Source: Sphingobacterium sp. UBA2700
GTDB lineage: Bacteria > Bacteroidota > Bacteroidia > Sphingobacteriales > Sphingobacteriaceae
DNA: 43,631 bases
Assembly: GCA_002354335.1 (NCBI GenBank)
Contig: DELI01000001.1
Location: forward strand, 1,345 to 44,975
Reading direction: 5' to 3'
The position numbers and the translations under genes were made by a program. Numbering within the stretch: position 1 is the first letter of the stretch; each line of letters begins with the position of its first letter. The notes under the pieces were generated by a model. That model was given only the letters and a program-made list of their open reading frames with translations. It did no database searches and was not told the DNA's origin. Below are positions 36,909 to 43,631 of the stretch, piece by piece.

Positions 36909-37736
36909 TTATACCTTTTCCTGCATAAATGTATTCATGTGCAAGTTGAACTTTTCGGTATCCTCCAAGTTTGGTAAGTGTCCGCAGTGTTCAAACTCTA
37001 TATAGGTCGATCCTTTAATTTTCTTGTGTAGTTCCTCCATCAATTCTGCCGGAGTGATTTTATCTTCTTTTCCTCGGATAATAAGCGTAGGCACTTTAAT
37101 TTCGTTTAAAACATCGGTTGTATCTGTTCTAGCAGCTAGCGCAAGTAAGGTTGCGCATATGGAGGAGATGCTATTTCTGCGAATACTGCTTTTAATCAGC
37201 TCAACCGCTTCAGGTTTATCTTCTACAGAACGCACCGAAAAGACATTCCCTACAAATCCGATGGCATAGGGGCGGCGTCCATGTTGCAATACGGCCTGTA
37301 CAGCATCGAATCGCTTTTGCTTGCCAGCATTATCATCCGCTTTGCTATGGGTATCACAAAGAATCAATCCGGAAATTTTCTCCGGGAACAGTTGATAGGC
37401 ACGCAATGCAATATAACCGCCCATGGAAATACCACAAAGCACCGCTTCTTCGATATCAAGCTTGCGCATCAACACGCCCAAGTCTTTCGCAAAAACATCA
37501 ATGGAAAAGAAGCCATGTCCTTTGGTGCTATTGCCATGACCACGAATGTCTACGGCGATACCCGTTATATTGTCTTCTAAGCTCTCCAATTGATCGCGCC
37601 ACATGTTCTTATTGAAAGGAAAACCATGTAGGAAGATGATAGTTTTCTCGGGTGTTTCAGTCGCTTTCTTGATGTGATAAGCAATGCTAAGATCGCCTAT
37701 TCTAATTTTATTGCTCTTAATGATACGTTCAGCCAT
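36909..37736 (-). CDS. Alpha/beta hydrolase
   Basis: A 275-residue soluble esterase-type enzyme. The oxyanion motif HGFPFNKNMW is near residue 37, the nucleophile Ser104 is in CGISMGG, the acid Asp lies in RGKEDKITP and the His in EHCGHLPNLED. The pattern RGHGNSTKG is typical of the 3-oxoadipate enol-lactonase / BioH-like group, but the substrate is not defined. No partner genes of a catabolic route are near. It is transcribed opposite to the tRNA-Arg gene, with 135 bp between them. Confidence 0.9.
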   Translation of the reverse strand: MAERIIKSNKIRIGDLSIAYHIKKATETPEKTIIFLHGFPFNKNMWRDQLESLEDNITGIAVDIRGHGNSTKGHGFFSIDVFAKDLGVLMRKLDIEEAVLCGISMGGYIALRAYQLFPEKISGLILCDTHSKADDNAGKQKRFDAVQAVLQHGRRPYAIGFVGNVFSVRSVEDKPEAVELIKSSIRRNSISSICATLLALAARTDTTDVLNEIKVPTLIIRGKEDKITPAELMEELHKKIKGSTYIEFEHCGHLPNLEDTEKFNLHMNTFMQEKV

Positions 37737-37809
37737 AAATGTAAATATATTAAAATCAACAATATGTAGTAAATATAGTTTTGAAATGCATGAAAAAAGA
37801 AAAAAAGGA

Positions 37810-37840
37810 TTTGGAAAATTTAAAAAAGTCCCGATATTTG
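37810..37840 (+). promoter_or_regulatory. Promoter of the first tRNA-Arg gene
   Basis: TTTG (37810-37813), 19 bases, then GATATTTG (37833-37840). The -33 is exact and the -7 has one mismatch. Confidence 0.55.
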
Positions 37841-37871
37841 CCCCATCACAGGGGGATATCCACCCTCAAAA

Positions 37872-37945
37872 GCGCTCATAGCTTAATTGGATAGAGCACC
37901 TGACTACGGATCAGGAGGTTAGGGGTTCGACTCCCTTTGAGCGCA
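37872..37945 (+). tRNA. tRNA-Arg (anticodon ACG), copy 1
   Basis: A 74-nt cloverleaf: acceptor GCGCTCA/TGAGCGC with discriminator A, anticodon stem CCTGA/TCAGG with loop CTACGGA (ACG, read as inosine for CGU/CGC/CGA), and T arm AGGGG-TTCGACT-CCCTT. CCA is not encoded. It is identical to the copy at 38557-38630. Confidence 0.96.
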
Positions 37946-38437
37946 CAATTTCCTTTTTAGTATTTAGTAGTTAGTAGTTAGTAGTTAGTAGTTAGACCTA
38001 CAACGGCTAGACCTTAGCTATGAGAGTTTAGATCTTAGACCATCATAGCCTCCTATGCAGTCTTTCATTCTTGATTCAAATAATCCCCCTTTATTTTAAT
38101 ACAATGCACTTATTTTCTATATCCGGCACTTCAGGGTCTTTATACTAAATACAAGCTAATAAGTACTATTTCTAAATTCTTGGTTCAGATTATCCCGTGT
38201 TCCATTAATCCAAAGCGCTTACTTGCTATATTCCAAAGCACCTATTTGCTATATCCGGCACTTCAGGGTCTAAGTACTAAATACTAACTACTAAGTACTA
38301 ACTACTATTTCTCCATTCTTTGTTCATATTATCCTGTGTTCCTTTAATCCAAAGCACCTATTTGCTATATCCGGCACTTCAGGGTCTAAGTACTAACTAC
38401 TAACTACTAAGTACTAAGTACTAACTACTATTTTTAT
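37946..38437. repeat. Heptamer-array element with three tandem units between tRNA genes (copy C)
   Basis: Plus-oriented TAGNNNT heptamers run 37958-38040, including TAGACCT. Three diverged tandem units follow, at about 38066-38167, 38168-38312 and 38313-38430. Each contains a TTCTTGGTTCA-like start, CTATATCCGGCACTTCAGGG and an antisense heptamer tail (GTCTAAGTACTAACTAC). No gene is seen. Confidence 0.8.
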
Positions 38438-38480
38438 TTTGCTCAATACAACGGAGTTAGCTAGAAATGTTAAAAAAAGT

Positions 38481-38510
38481 TTTGCTCAGCAGATAATTTC
38501 CGTATATTTG
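38481..38510 (+). promoter_or_regulatory. Promoter of the second tRNA-Arg gene
   Basis: TTTG (38481-38484), 18 bases, TATATTTG (38503-38510): both boxes match the Bacteroidota consensus exactly, giving a start about 40 bases before the tRNA. Confidence 0.72.
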
Positions 38511-38556
38511 CATCACCAAAACAGAAAAGGCAATAAGTCGTGAAGTAATGGTTGCC

Positions 38557-38630
38557 GCGCTCATAGCTTAATTGGATAGAGCACCTGACTACGGATCAGG
38601 AGGTTAGGGGTTCGACTCCCTTTGAGCGCA
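38557..38630 (+). tRNA. tRNA-Arg (anticodon ACG), copy 2
   Basis: Identical over all 74 bases to copy 1. Identity stops one base after the gene, so only the tRNA is shared. It has its own promoter and is followed after 7 bp by a terminator. Confidence 0.96.
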
Positions 38631-38637
38631 CTGAAAG

Positions 38638-38668
38638 AAAGCCTAATTCTTAAGAGGAATTAGGCTTT
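38638..38668 (+). terminator. Terminator after the second tRNA-Arg gene
   Basis: AAAGCCTAATTC and GAATTAGGCTTT pair over 12 bp and are followed by TATTTTTT. It separates the tRNA transcript from adk. Confidence 0.85.
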
Positions 38669-38705
38669 TATTTTTTATCTTGAAAAATAAAAATAACAAC
38701 ACAAT

Positions 38706-39275
38706 ATGCTAAACCTTGTATTATTCGGACCTCCAGGAGCAGGAAAAGGCACTCAATCTGCTAAATTGATCGAAAAATATGGATTACACCATATCTCTAC
38801 AGGTGATATTTTTCGTGGACATATTAAAGATCAGACAGATTTAGGGAAACAAGTAAGCCAAATCATTGCCGATGGTAATTTGGTTCCTGATTCTATTACC
38901 ATCGCGATGTTAGAAGAGGAAATCAAACAACACCCAGAAGCGAAGGGCTTTATTTTCGACGGTTTCCCACGTACTGTGGCGCAGGCTGAAGCTTTAGATG
39001 CTTTCTTAGAGTCTAATAATACATCAATTTCCGGGGTAGTTGCATTGGATGTTGATGAAACAGAACTTACACAGCGTATTGCTAAGCGCCAGGAAATATT
39101 TGGACGTGCAGACGATGCTGCTGATAAATTGAAAAAACGTATCGAAGAATATTTCGGAAAGACTATCCATGTATTGCCTTATTACGAGGGTCAAGGTAAA
39201 TTGACTAAGGTAAATGGCATCGGGGATATTGAGGAAATCTTCAACAACCTAACAACGGTTATCGATCGTTATTAA
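38706..39275 (+). CDS. adk: Adenylate kinase
   Basis: The enzyme interconverts ATP + AMP and 2 ADP in the cytoplasm. The 189 residues begin with the P-loop [10 protein letters not shown] (residues 8-17), followed by the AMP site [14 protein letters not shown] and the [14 protein letters not shown] signature. The lid region is short ([20 protein letters not shown]), without the zinc-binding cysteines of the long form, as usual in Bacteroidota. It is followed by obgE after 17 bp, forming an adk-obgE unit. Confidence 0.97.
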   Translation: MLNLVLFGPPGAGKGTQSAKLIEKYGLHHISTGDIFRGHIKDQTDLGKQVSQIIADGNLVPDSITIAMLEEEIKQHPEAKGFIFDGFPRTVAQAEALDAFLESNNTSISGVVALDVDETELTQRIAKRQEIFGRADDAADKLKKRIEEYFGKTIHVLPYYEGQGKLTKVNGIGDIEEIFNNLTTVIDRY

Positions 39276-39292
39276 TAGTATTAGGAGGATTA

Positions 39293-40291
39293 ATGGCGCA
39301 GGGGTCAAATTTCGTTGATTATGTTAAGGTTTGTTGCCGCTCTGGACATGGAGGTGCAGGATCAGCTCACTTACACCGTGATAAATTTACGGCCAAAGGT
39401 GGACCTGATGGGGGCGACGGTGGCCGTGGTGGTCATATTATTTTAAAAGGGTCTACACAACACTGGACGCTTTTACATTTAAAATTCCGCAAACATATTA
39501 TTGCCGAAAGTGGTGAGCCCGGTGGCAGTGCCCTTCGTTCTGGTGCGACAGGTAAAGACGAGATCTTGGAAGTGCCGCTTGGAACGGTAGCTAAGAATGC
39601 CGAAACTGGCGAGGTCTTATTCGAGATTACAGAAGATGGCGAGACCAAAATCTTGACGGCCGGTGGTCGCGGGGGTCTTGGTAACTGGCATTTTAAATCT
39701 TCCACTCAACAAACACCTCGTTTCGCACAACCTGGTATGCCGGGTAAGGAAGAATGGGTAATCCTTGAGCTGAAAGTATTAGCCGATGTAGGTTTAGTAG
39801 GATTTCCGAATGCAGGGAAGTCTACTTTATTATCCGTTGTTTCGGCTGCAAAGCCTGAGATTGCTGATTATCCCTTTACGACGCTTGTTCCTAACCTAGG
39901 CATCGTTAGTTATCGCGATAATAAATCATTCGTGATGGCGGATATCCCAGGAATTATCGAAGGAGCTTCCGAAGGGAAAGGCTTAGGACATCGTTTCTTA
40001 CGTCATATCGAACGTAACTCCGTTCTATTGTTTATGGTTCCAGCAGATACAGATAGGACAATTGAGGAAGAATATGATATCCTATTGAACGAACTAACTG
40101 CATATAATCCTGAGTTATTAGACAAACCGAAATTGCTGGCCATCACGAAGTCGGATATGCTAGATGATGAGCTGGAGAAGGAAATGGAATTGCAAGTGCC
40201 GAAAGGTATTCCGCATGTGTTTATCTCTTCAGTCACCGGTAAGAATATTCAACAATTGAAAGATTTAATCTGGAAAGAGATTAACAAATAA
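39293..40291 (+). CDS. obgE: GTPase ObgE/CgtA
   Basis: A ribosome-associated GTPase needed for 50S assembly and linked to the stringent response. The 332-residue protein has the glycine-rich Obg domain (residues 1-160, including [15 protein letters not shown] and [13 protein letters not shown]). The G domain has G1 [10 protein letters not shown]2 [10 protein letters not shown]3 [10 protein letters not shown] and G4 TKSD. The protein ends after the G domain, so the variable C-terminal OCT domain is absent, which is normal for several phyla. It is followed by a UUCG-loop terminator. Confidence 0.97.
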   Translation: MAQGSNFVDYVKVCCRSGHGGAGSAHLHRDKFTAKGGPDGGDGGRGGHIILKGSTQHWTLLHLKFRKHIIAESGEPGGSALRSGATGKDEILEVPLGTVAKNAETGEVLFEITEDGETKILTAGGRGGLGNWHFKSSTQQTPRFAQPGMPGKEEWVILELKVLADVGLVGFPNAGKSTLLSVVSAAKPEIADYPFTTLVPNLGIVSYRDNKSFVMADIPGIIEGASEGKGLGHRFLRHIERNSVLLFMVPADTDRTIEEEYDILLNELTAYNPELLDKPKLLAITKSDMLDDELEKEMELQVPKGIPHVFISSVTGKNIQQLKDLIWKEINK

Positions 40292-40295
40292 TATA

Positions 40296-40320
40296 AAAAG
40301 CAACTTCGGTTGCTTTTTTT
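40296..40320 (+). terminator. Terminator of adk-obgE
   Basis: AAAAAGCAAC-TTCG-GTTGCTTTTTT: a tight hairpin with the stable TTCG tetraloop and a T run. Confidence 0.92.
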
Positions 40321-40333
40321 GTATTTTGTCATT

Positions 40334-41107
40334 ATGGATTTATCGCTTAAAGATTTCTTAGATAAAAAGGTTGAAGAATTCAATACACCTAATTTTATAC
40401 CTGCCGACCCTATTAGTATCCCACACCGTTTTACTTTAAAACAAGATATTGAAATCATGGGTTTCTTTGCCAGTATTCTGGCCTGGGGGCAACGTAAGAC
40501 CATTATCAATAAGTGTGTGGAGTTGGCAGCGAGGATGGATAATGTGCCTTTTGATTTTATCATCAATCATCAGGAAGAAGATCTGAAGCAATTGTTGGGC
40601 TTCAAGCATCGTACTTTTAATGATACGGATCTGCTTTATTTTGTTTCTTTCTTTAAGCAGCATTATCAGCGTTTCTCCTCCTTTGAAGATGCTTTTTTGC
40701 AAGAACCGTTTATCGCCGGAGTCAACCGCGTGGAACAGGCCTTAAATAGTTTCCGTACTTATTTCTTTTCCTTACCTGACTATCCTACGCGCACGAGAAA
40801 ACATATCAGTTCTCCATTGCAGAAGTCGAGTTGTAAGCGATTGAATATGTTCTTGCGATGGATGGTGCGTAAGGATAATGCGGGGGTAGACTTTGGTATT
40901 TGGAATAGGTTGCAACCTAGCGATCTGATATGTCCATGTGATGTACACGTGGAGCGTGTGGCTCGAAAGTTTAATTTAATCCAGAGCGATAAGGTCAATT
41001 GGAAGACTGCCGTTGAGCTCACGGAGAACTTGCGGGAACTAGACCCTTTAGACCCCGTAAAATACGATTTTGCTTTATTTGGTATTGGTGTAGTGGGCGA
41101 GATGTAA
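40334..41107 (+). CDS. TIGR02757 / DUF2400 family protein
   Basis: The start at 40334 (MDLSLKDFLDKKV) gives 257 residues. The frame's earlier ATG at 40310 lies inside the obgE terminator and is rejected. A conserved protein of unknown function common in Bacteroidota. Recognisable segments are PADPISIPHRFTLKQDIEIM, GFFASILAWGQRKTI and RMNMFLRWMVR-like KRLNMFLRWMVRKDNAGVD, then LICPCDVHVERVARKFNL. The helix-hairpin-helix glycosylase-like fold of the family suggests nucleic acid binding, but no activity is shown by the sequence. It is convergent with the GNAT gene, 7 bp from its stop. Confidence 0.88.
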   Translation: MDLSLKDFLDKKVEEFNTPNFIPADPISIPHRFTLKQDIEIMGFFASILAWGQRKTIINKCVELAARMDNVPFDFIINHQEEDLKQLLGFKHRTFNDTDLLYFVSFFKQHYQRFSSFEDAFLQEPFIAGVNRVEQALNSFRTYFFSLPDYPTRTRKHISSPLQKSSCKRLNMFLRWMVRKDNAGVDFGIWNRLQPSDLICPCDVHVERVARKFNLIQSDKVNWKTAVELTENLRELDPLDPVKYDFALFGIGVVGEM

Positions 41108-41114
41108 TAATCGC

Positions 41115-41549
41115 TTAGAGAAGCTTAAACATTTCCTTATGTGGACCAATACCTGGTATATCGAACTCATCAGACATATATTCGAATCCTAGACTTTCAT
41201 AGAAAGGGTATGCAACTTTACGAGCGTTGAACCAAAAGTAGGGGATATGCAATTGTTCTTTCAGATAATCGATTGCTGCAAGCATCAGTTCTTTTGCATA
41301 GCCTTTGCGACGTACATCCGGATGTGTTGCCATCCCACGTAATCGATAAGCTTCATGAGGGAGCTTAGGATGGTTTTCTTTCTGACAGGTTAATACACAA
41401 ACTAGTTCATTATCCTCATTGAAATAACCCAAATGGAACGTTTCTGGAAGAAGATCCTGCGGATTAATGCATTCTTGCTCAGGCAGGCCGTTGCGCAGTA
41501 CGAGACTGCGCAAAGCTAGTGTATCTTGTAGGGAGATGAATCGAATCAT
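41115..41549 (-). CDS. GNAT-family N-acetyltransferase
   Basis: A 144-residue single-domain acetyltransferase. The acetyl-CoA loop is in MATHPDVRRKGYAKELMLAA (Q/RxxGxG/A variant), followed by the strand with PYFWFNARKVAYPFYESLGF, typical of the family's C-terminal end. The acceptor is unknown. Its ATG overlaps the stop of gap by four bases (ATGA), so it is the last gene of the three-gene redox lipoprotein-gap-GNAT operon. Confidence 0.9.
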   Translation of the reverse strand: MIRFISLQDTLALRSLVLRNGLPEQECINPQDLLPETFHLGYFNEDNELVCVLTCQKENHPKLPHEAYRLRGMATHPDVRRKGYAKELMLAAIDYLKEQLHIPYFWFNARKVAYPFYESLGFEYMSDEFDIPGIGPHKEMFKLL

Positions 41550-42544
41550 TTCTTAGCGACTATTTCTAATAAATCAACCAGTCTGTTGGAGTATCCGAAC
41601 TCGTTGTCATACCAGCCCACAACCTTGACCAATCCGCCTACGATACTCGTTAATTGAGAATCGAAAACACAGGAGTATGGATTGTTTATGATATCTACCG
41701 AAACGATAGGATCTTCCGTGTAATACAGTACATTCTTGAGACCATTTTCAGCGGCTTCTTTAAACTTCTGATTGATCTCTTCAACTGTTGTTTGTTTGGC
41801 TAAGGTACAGGTAAAGTCCGTAAGTGATCCGTTTAATACCGGTACACGAATACCTGCGCCTCCCAACTTACCTTCCAAATGTTTAAAGACATTGGTGATT
41901 GCCTTTGCGGCTCCGGTAGTCGTTGGGATAATGGATGCCGAAGCAGCTCTCGAGCGACGAAGGTCACGATGCGGAGCATCGTGGAGGTTTTGATCGCCGG
42001 TCATAGAGTGTACCGTGGTGATGTATCCATCCTGAATCTGCCAGTTATCATCAAGAATCTTAATCAGTGGTGCCACGTTGTTGGTCGTACATGAAGCATT
42101 TGAGAATACCGGAGTCGACCAATCGAAATCTTCATCATTGATTCCCAATACCACTGTCGGCACTTCTTTATCGGGTGAAGGTGCAGAGATGATAACCTGT
42201 TTTGCTCCAGCGTGGATATGCTGCTCAGCTAATTCTTTTTTTACGAAATGACCGGTAGATTCTACAACGAGGTCTATTCCTAATTCTGCCCACGGAAGGT
42301 CTTTTGGAGATTTCGCATTATAAACCTGTATAATCTTTCCATCAACATACAGATGCTTGTCATCGTGTTTCACTTCGCGGTGCAAAGGACCATGAACAGA
42401 ATCGTATTTAAACAGATGCGCCAATGTCTTTGTATCTGCTAAGTCATTGATCGCAACGACTTCGATATCGGAAAGATTACGGTTCAATAAATTCCGTAAG
42501 GTATGGCGGCCAATGCGGCCAAATCCATTAATGGCAATTTTCAT
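41546..42544 (-). CDS. gap: Glyceraldehyde-3-phosphate dehydrogenase
   Basis: The glycolytic enzyme oxidises glyceraldehyde 3-phosphate to 1,3-bisphosphoglycerate with NAD. Its 332 residues carry the Rossmann start INGFGRIGRHTLRN, the catalytic Cys152 in SNASCTTNNVAP and the family segments HRDLRRSRAASASIIPTTTG and WYDNEFGYSNRLVDL. The second motif residue is N (CTTNNVAP rather than CTTNCLAP). Its start overlaps the stop of the redox lipoprotein gene as TAATG and its stop overlaps the GNAT gene, so the three are translationally coupled. Confidence 0.97.
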   Translation of the reverse strand: MKIAINGFGRIGRHTLRNLLNRNLSDIEVVAINDLADTKTLAHLFKYDSVHGPLHREVKHDDKHLYVDGKIIQVYNAKSPKDLPWAELGIDLVVESTGHFVKKELAEQHIHAGAKQVIISAPSPDKEVPTVVLGINDEDFDWSTPVFSNASCTTNNVAPLIKILDDNWQIQDGYITTVHSMTGDQNLHDAPHRDLRRSRAASASIIPTTTGAAKAITNVFKHLEGKLGGAGIRVPVLNGSLTDFTCTLAKQTTVEEINQKFKEAAENGLKNVLYYTEDPIVSVDIINNPYSCVFDSQLTSIVGGLVKVVGWYDNEFGYSNRLVDLLEIVAKK

Positions 42545-43170
42545 TATTTTGTAAATGCTGCAATAACGTCCTCAATTGGTTTTTCGCCTTCCCAGTATGT
42601 TTTTAATGCGCCATCAGGACCATATACATAGTTTGCAGGGAATTTGCTCGGAATGTGGAACTTCTGGATAAAGTCCTGATTTCTATCGTACAACATCTCC
42701 ACGTTTGGTTTGCCCTCTAATTCCTTCCCGAAAGAAGTGAAGAAGCTAGCCATTAGCGCAGGATCATTCATCGAAACGTAGTAGACATTGATATTCTTAA
42801 TCTTCTCATAATTCTTCGCTAAAGCGCTTGTTTCATGCTGACAGTGCCCGCATGAGGGATCAAATAGCACAAACACAGTGTTCTTTCCGGCGGGGATATC
42901 TGCCTTGCTAAATGCGATGCCCGACTTAACCTTATAAAAGTTGAAATCAGGGATGCTAACGACAGGAGCTTTAACCGCAGGAACCTCAATTGGAGGAGCT
43001 TCACTAGGCGTGGTTGATTGCGCATGGTTATGGCCTTCGTGGCCCGTGGCACTATGATCATGTCCCGCATGCTCATCGGTCGTTTGTTCCGTATTCGAGG
43101 AAGTGTTGTTATTACAAGCAACTGTGCTTAGCGAGATCGCAAGGATAGGAATTAAGAACTTTGTTTTCAT
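42544..43170 (-). CDS. His-rich thiol-redox lipoprotein (TlpA/DsbE-like)
   Basis: A 208-residue envelope protein: a lipoprotein signal ending LSTVAC, a His/Asp/Glu-rich linker of about 35 residues (HAGHDHSATGHEGHNH), then a thioredoxin fold with the active site Cys-Gly-His-Cys in FDPSCGHCQHET. A cis-Pro is in HIPSKFPANYVYG. It should reduce or exchange disulfides outside the cytoplasm, and the histidine stretch could bind copper, zinc or nickel. Placing this gene first in an operon with gap and a GNAT gene is unusual, since gap is cytoplasmic glycolysis. It could alternatively be classed as a peroxiredoxin-like TlpA. Confidence 0.9.
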   Translation of the reverse strand: MKTKFLIPILAISLSTVACNNNTSSNTEQTTDEHAGHDHSATGHEGHNHAQSTTPSEAPPIEVPAVKAPVVSIPDFNFYKVKSGIAFSKADIPAGKNTVFVLFDPSCGHCQHETSALAKNYEKIKNINVYYVSMNDPALMASFFTSFGKELEGKPNVEMLYDRNQDFIQKFHIPSKFPANYVYGPDGALKTYWEGEKPIEDVIAAFTK

Positions 43171-43631
43171 ATCTGATTTTGTGAGATGTAAAACTACTAA
43201 AAAAGTAGGGTCTTGTAAGGTATTAGGAAGTATTTAGTATTTAGTAGTTAGAATTTAGACCCTATCCTGACCTATGCGTGACAATCAAGTGGGAGAGTGG
43301 ACGAAGGGAGCATAGATAGGAATGGTATTGTAATTTGTATATTCTATGCACCTTTCGTTTAGAAAGAAATTGTCTTGAACCAGGAAAGGAAGGATATAAG
43401 GATTTGCCTTTGGTTTAGAAAGAAAATGTCTTGAACCAGGAAAGAAAGGATTTAAGGGTTTGCAGGATATTACGCCATAGGTCTTTATACTAAGTACTAA
43501 GTACTTAGTACTATTTTAAAGGATTGACAGGCTATTTGCTATATCCTACAAAAGGGGAGCGAATTGGTCGCCATACGTCTTTATACTAACTACTAAGTAC
43601 TAAATACTATCAAACAAAACAGCCCCGAAGC
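43171..43631. repeat. Heptamer-array element with 56-bp tandem repeat (copy D)
   Basis: Four heptamers (TAGTATT, TAGTAGT, TAGAATT, TAGACCC) are at 43235-43262. Two directly adjacent 56-bp units at 43351-43406 and 43407-43462 contain TGTCTTGAACCAGGAAAG, the arm of the 28-bp inverted repeat at 13.9 kb. Antisense heptamers follow at 43477-43513 and 43574-43610, each introduced by CGCCATA. No gene is seen up to the window end. Confidence 0.8.

Noticed and set aside
37958..38430. A CRISPR array
   Set aside because: The repeats are 7 bp and degenerate, or of uneven 100-145 bp units, without equal spacers, and there are no cas genes in the window.
37872..38630. An integrated element with tRNA-derived attachment sites
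   Set aside because: The two direct repeats are complete, functional-looking tRNA genes with separate promoters, and the 611 bp between them hold no integrase or any gene.

Overview
The window looks like chromosomal DNA from a Bacteroidota of the family Sphingobacteriaceae, most likely Sphingobacterium or a close relative. Supporting signs are moderate G+C, no Shine-Dalgarno sequences, promoters of the Bacteroidota type (-33 TTTG or TTG, -7 TAnnTTTG), and Bacteroidota-type proteins: a short ObgE, a 463-residue arginine decarboxylase, a TIGR02757 protein and TlpA-like thiol-redox lipoproteins. There is no prophage, insertion sequence or CRISPR array. Nearly all of the coding content is housekeeping.

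Layout. 1-8.7 kb: an intergenic repeat, a secreted S9 peptidase, the NAD(P)HX repair enzyme nnr convergent with rnhA and a FUSC-like membrane gene, then lon and a secreted TPR protein transcribed divergently. 8.7-14 kb: an M3 oligopeptidase in an operon with an unusual HMA-AraC fusion, a lipoprotein, a membrane-anchored metallo-beta-lactamase-fold hydrolase and a small protein. 14-22.5 kb: arginine decarboxylase divergent from an argS / Gfo-Idh / YhiN-type flavoprotein operon, a lipoprotein, the RNase P RNA gene rnpB, an orphan sigma-54 response regulator and a 59-residue membrane protein. 22.5-31.3 kb: the methionine branch (SAM-I riboswitch, metY, homoserine dehydrogenase), dapA, ligA, a glycosyltransferase and a lipid A acyltransferase. 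31.3-37.7 kb: WbqC, an outer-membrane barrel protein, a hexapeptide acetyltransferase, a decayed HigB/RelE-type toxin gene, a TetR-nitroreductase operon, a patatin and an alpha/beta hydrolase. 37.8-43.6 kb: two identical tRNA-Arg(ACG) genes around a repeat block, adk-obgE, a TIGR02757 gene, and an operon of a His-rich thiol-redox lipoprotein, GAPDH and a GNAT enzyme.

The unexplained structure lies between genes. I see several families of dispersed, structured repeats: (1) inverted arrays of a degenerate heptamer TAGNNNT at four loci, with a conserved GACCTA/TAGGTCT border; (2) a 28-bp element that is inverted at one locus and tandem at another; (3) a roughly 75-bp hairpin element in four diverged copies; (4) a roughly 75-bp AAACCCCTTTCAT element in two copies that can fold in two exclusive ways; (5) a 55-bp terminator-like element in two copies whose hairpin arms covary. 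Regulatory signals of note are a sigma-54 promoter match ahead of lon with a palindrome at the predicted transcription start, a near-perfect 23-bp palindrome over the tetR promoter, and an unusually long structured leader between the SAM-I riboswitch and metY that contains a 36-codon ORF.

All calls were made by reading the sequence. No database or folding search was run.
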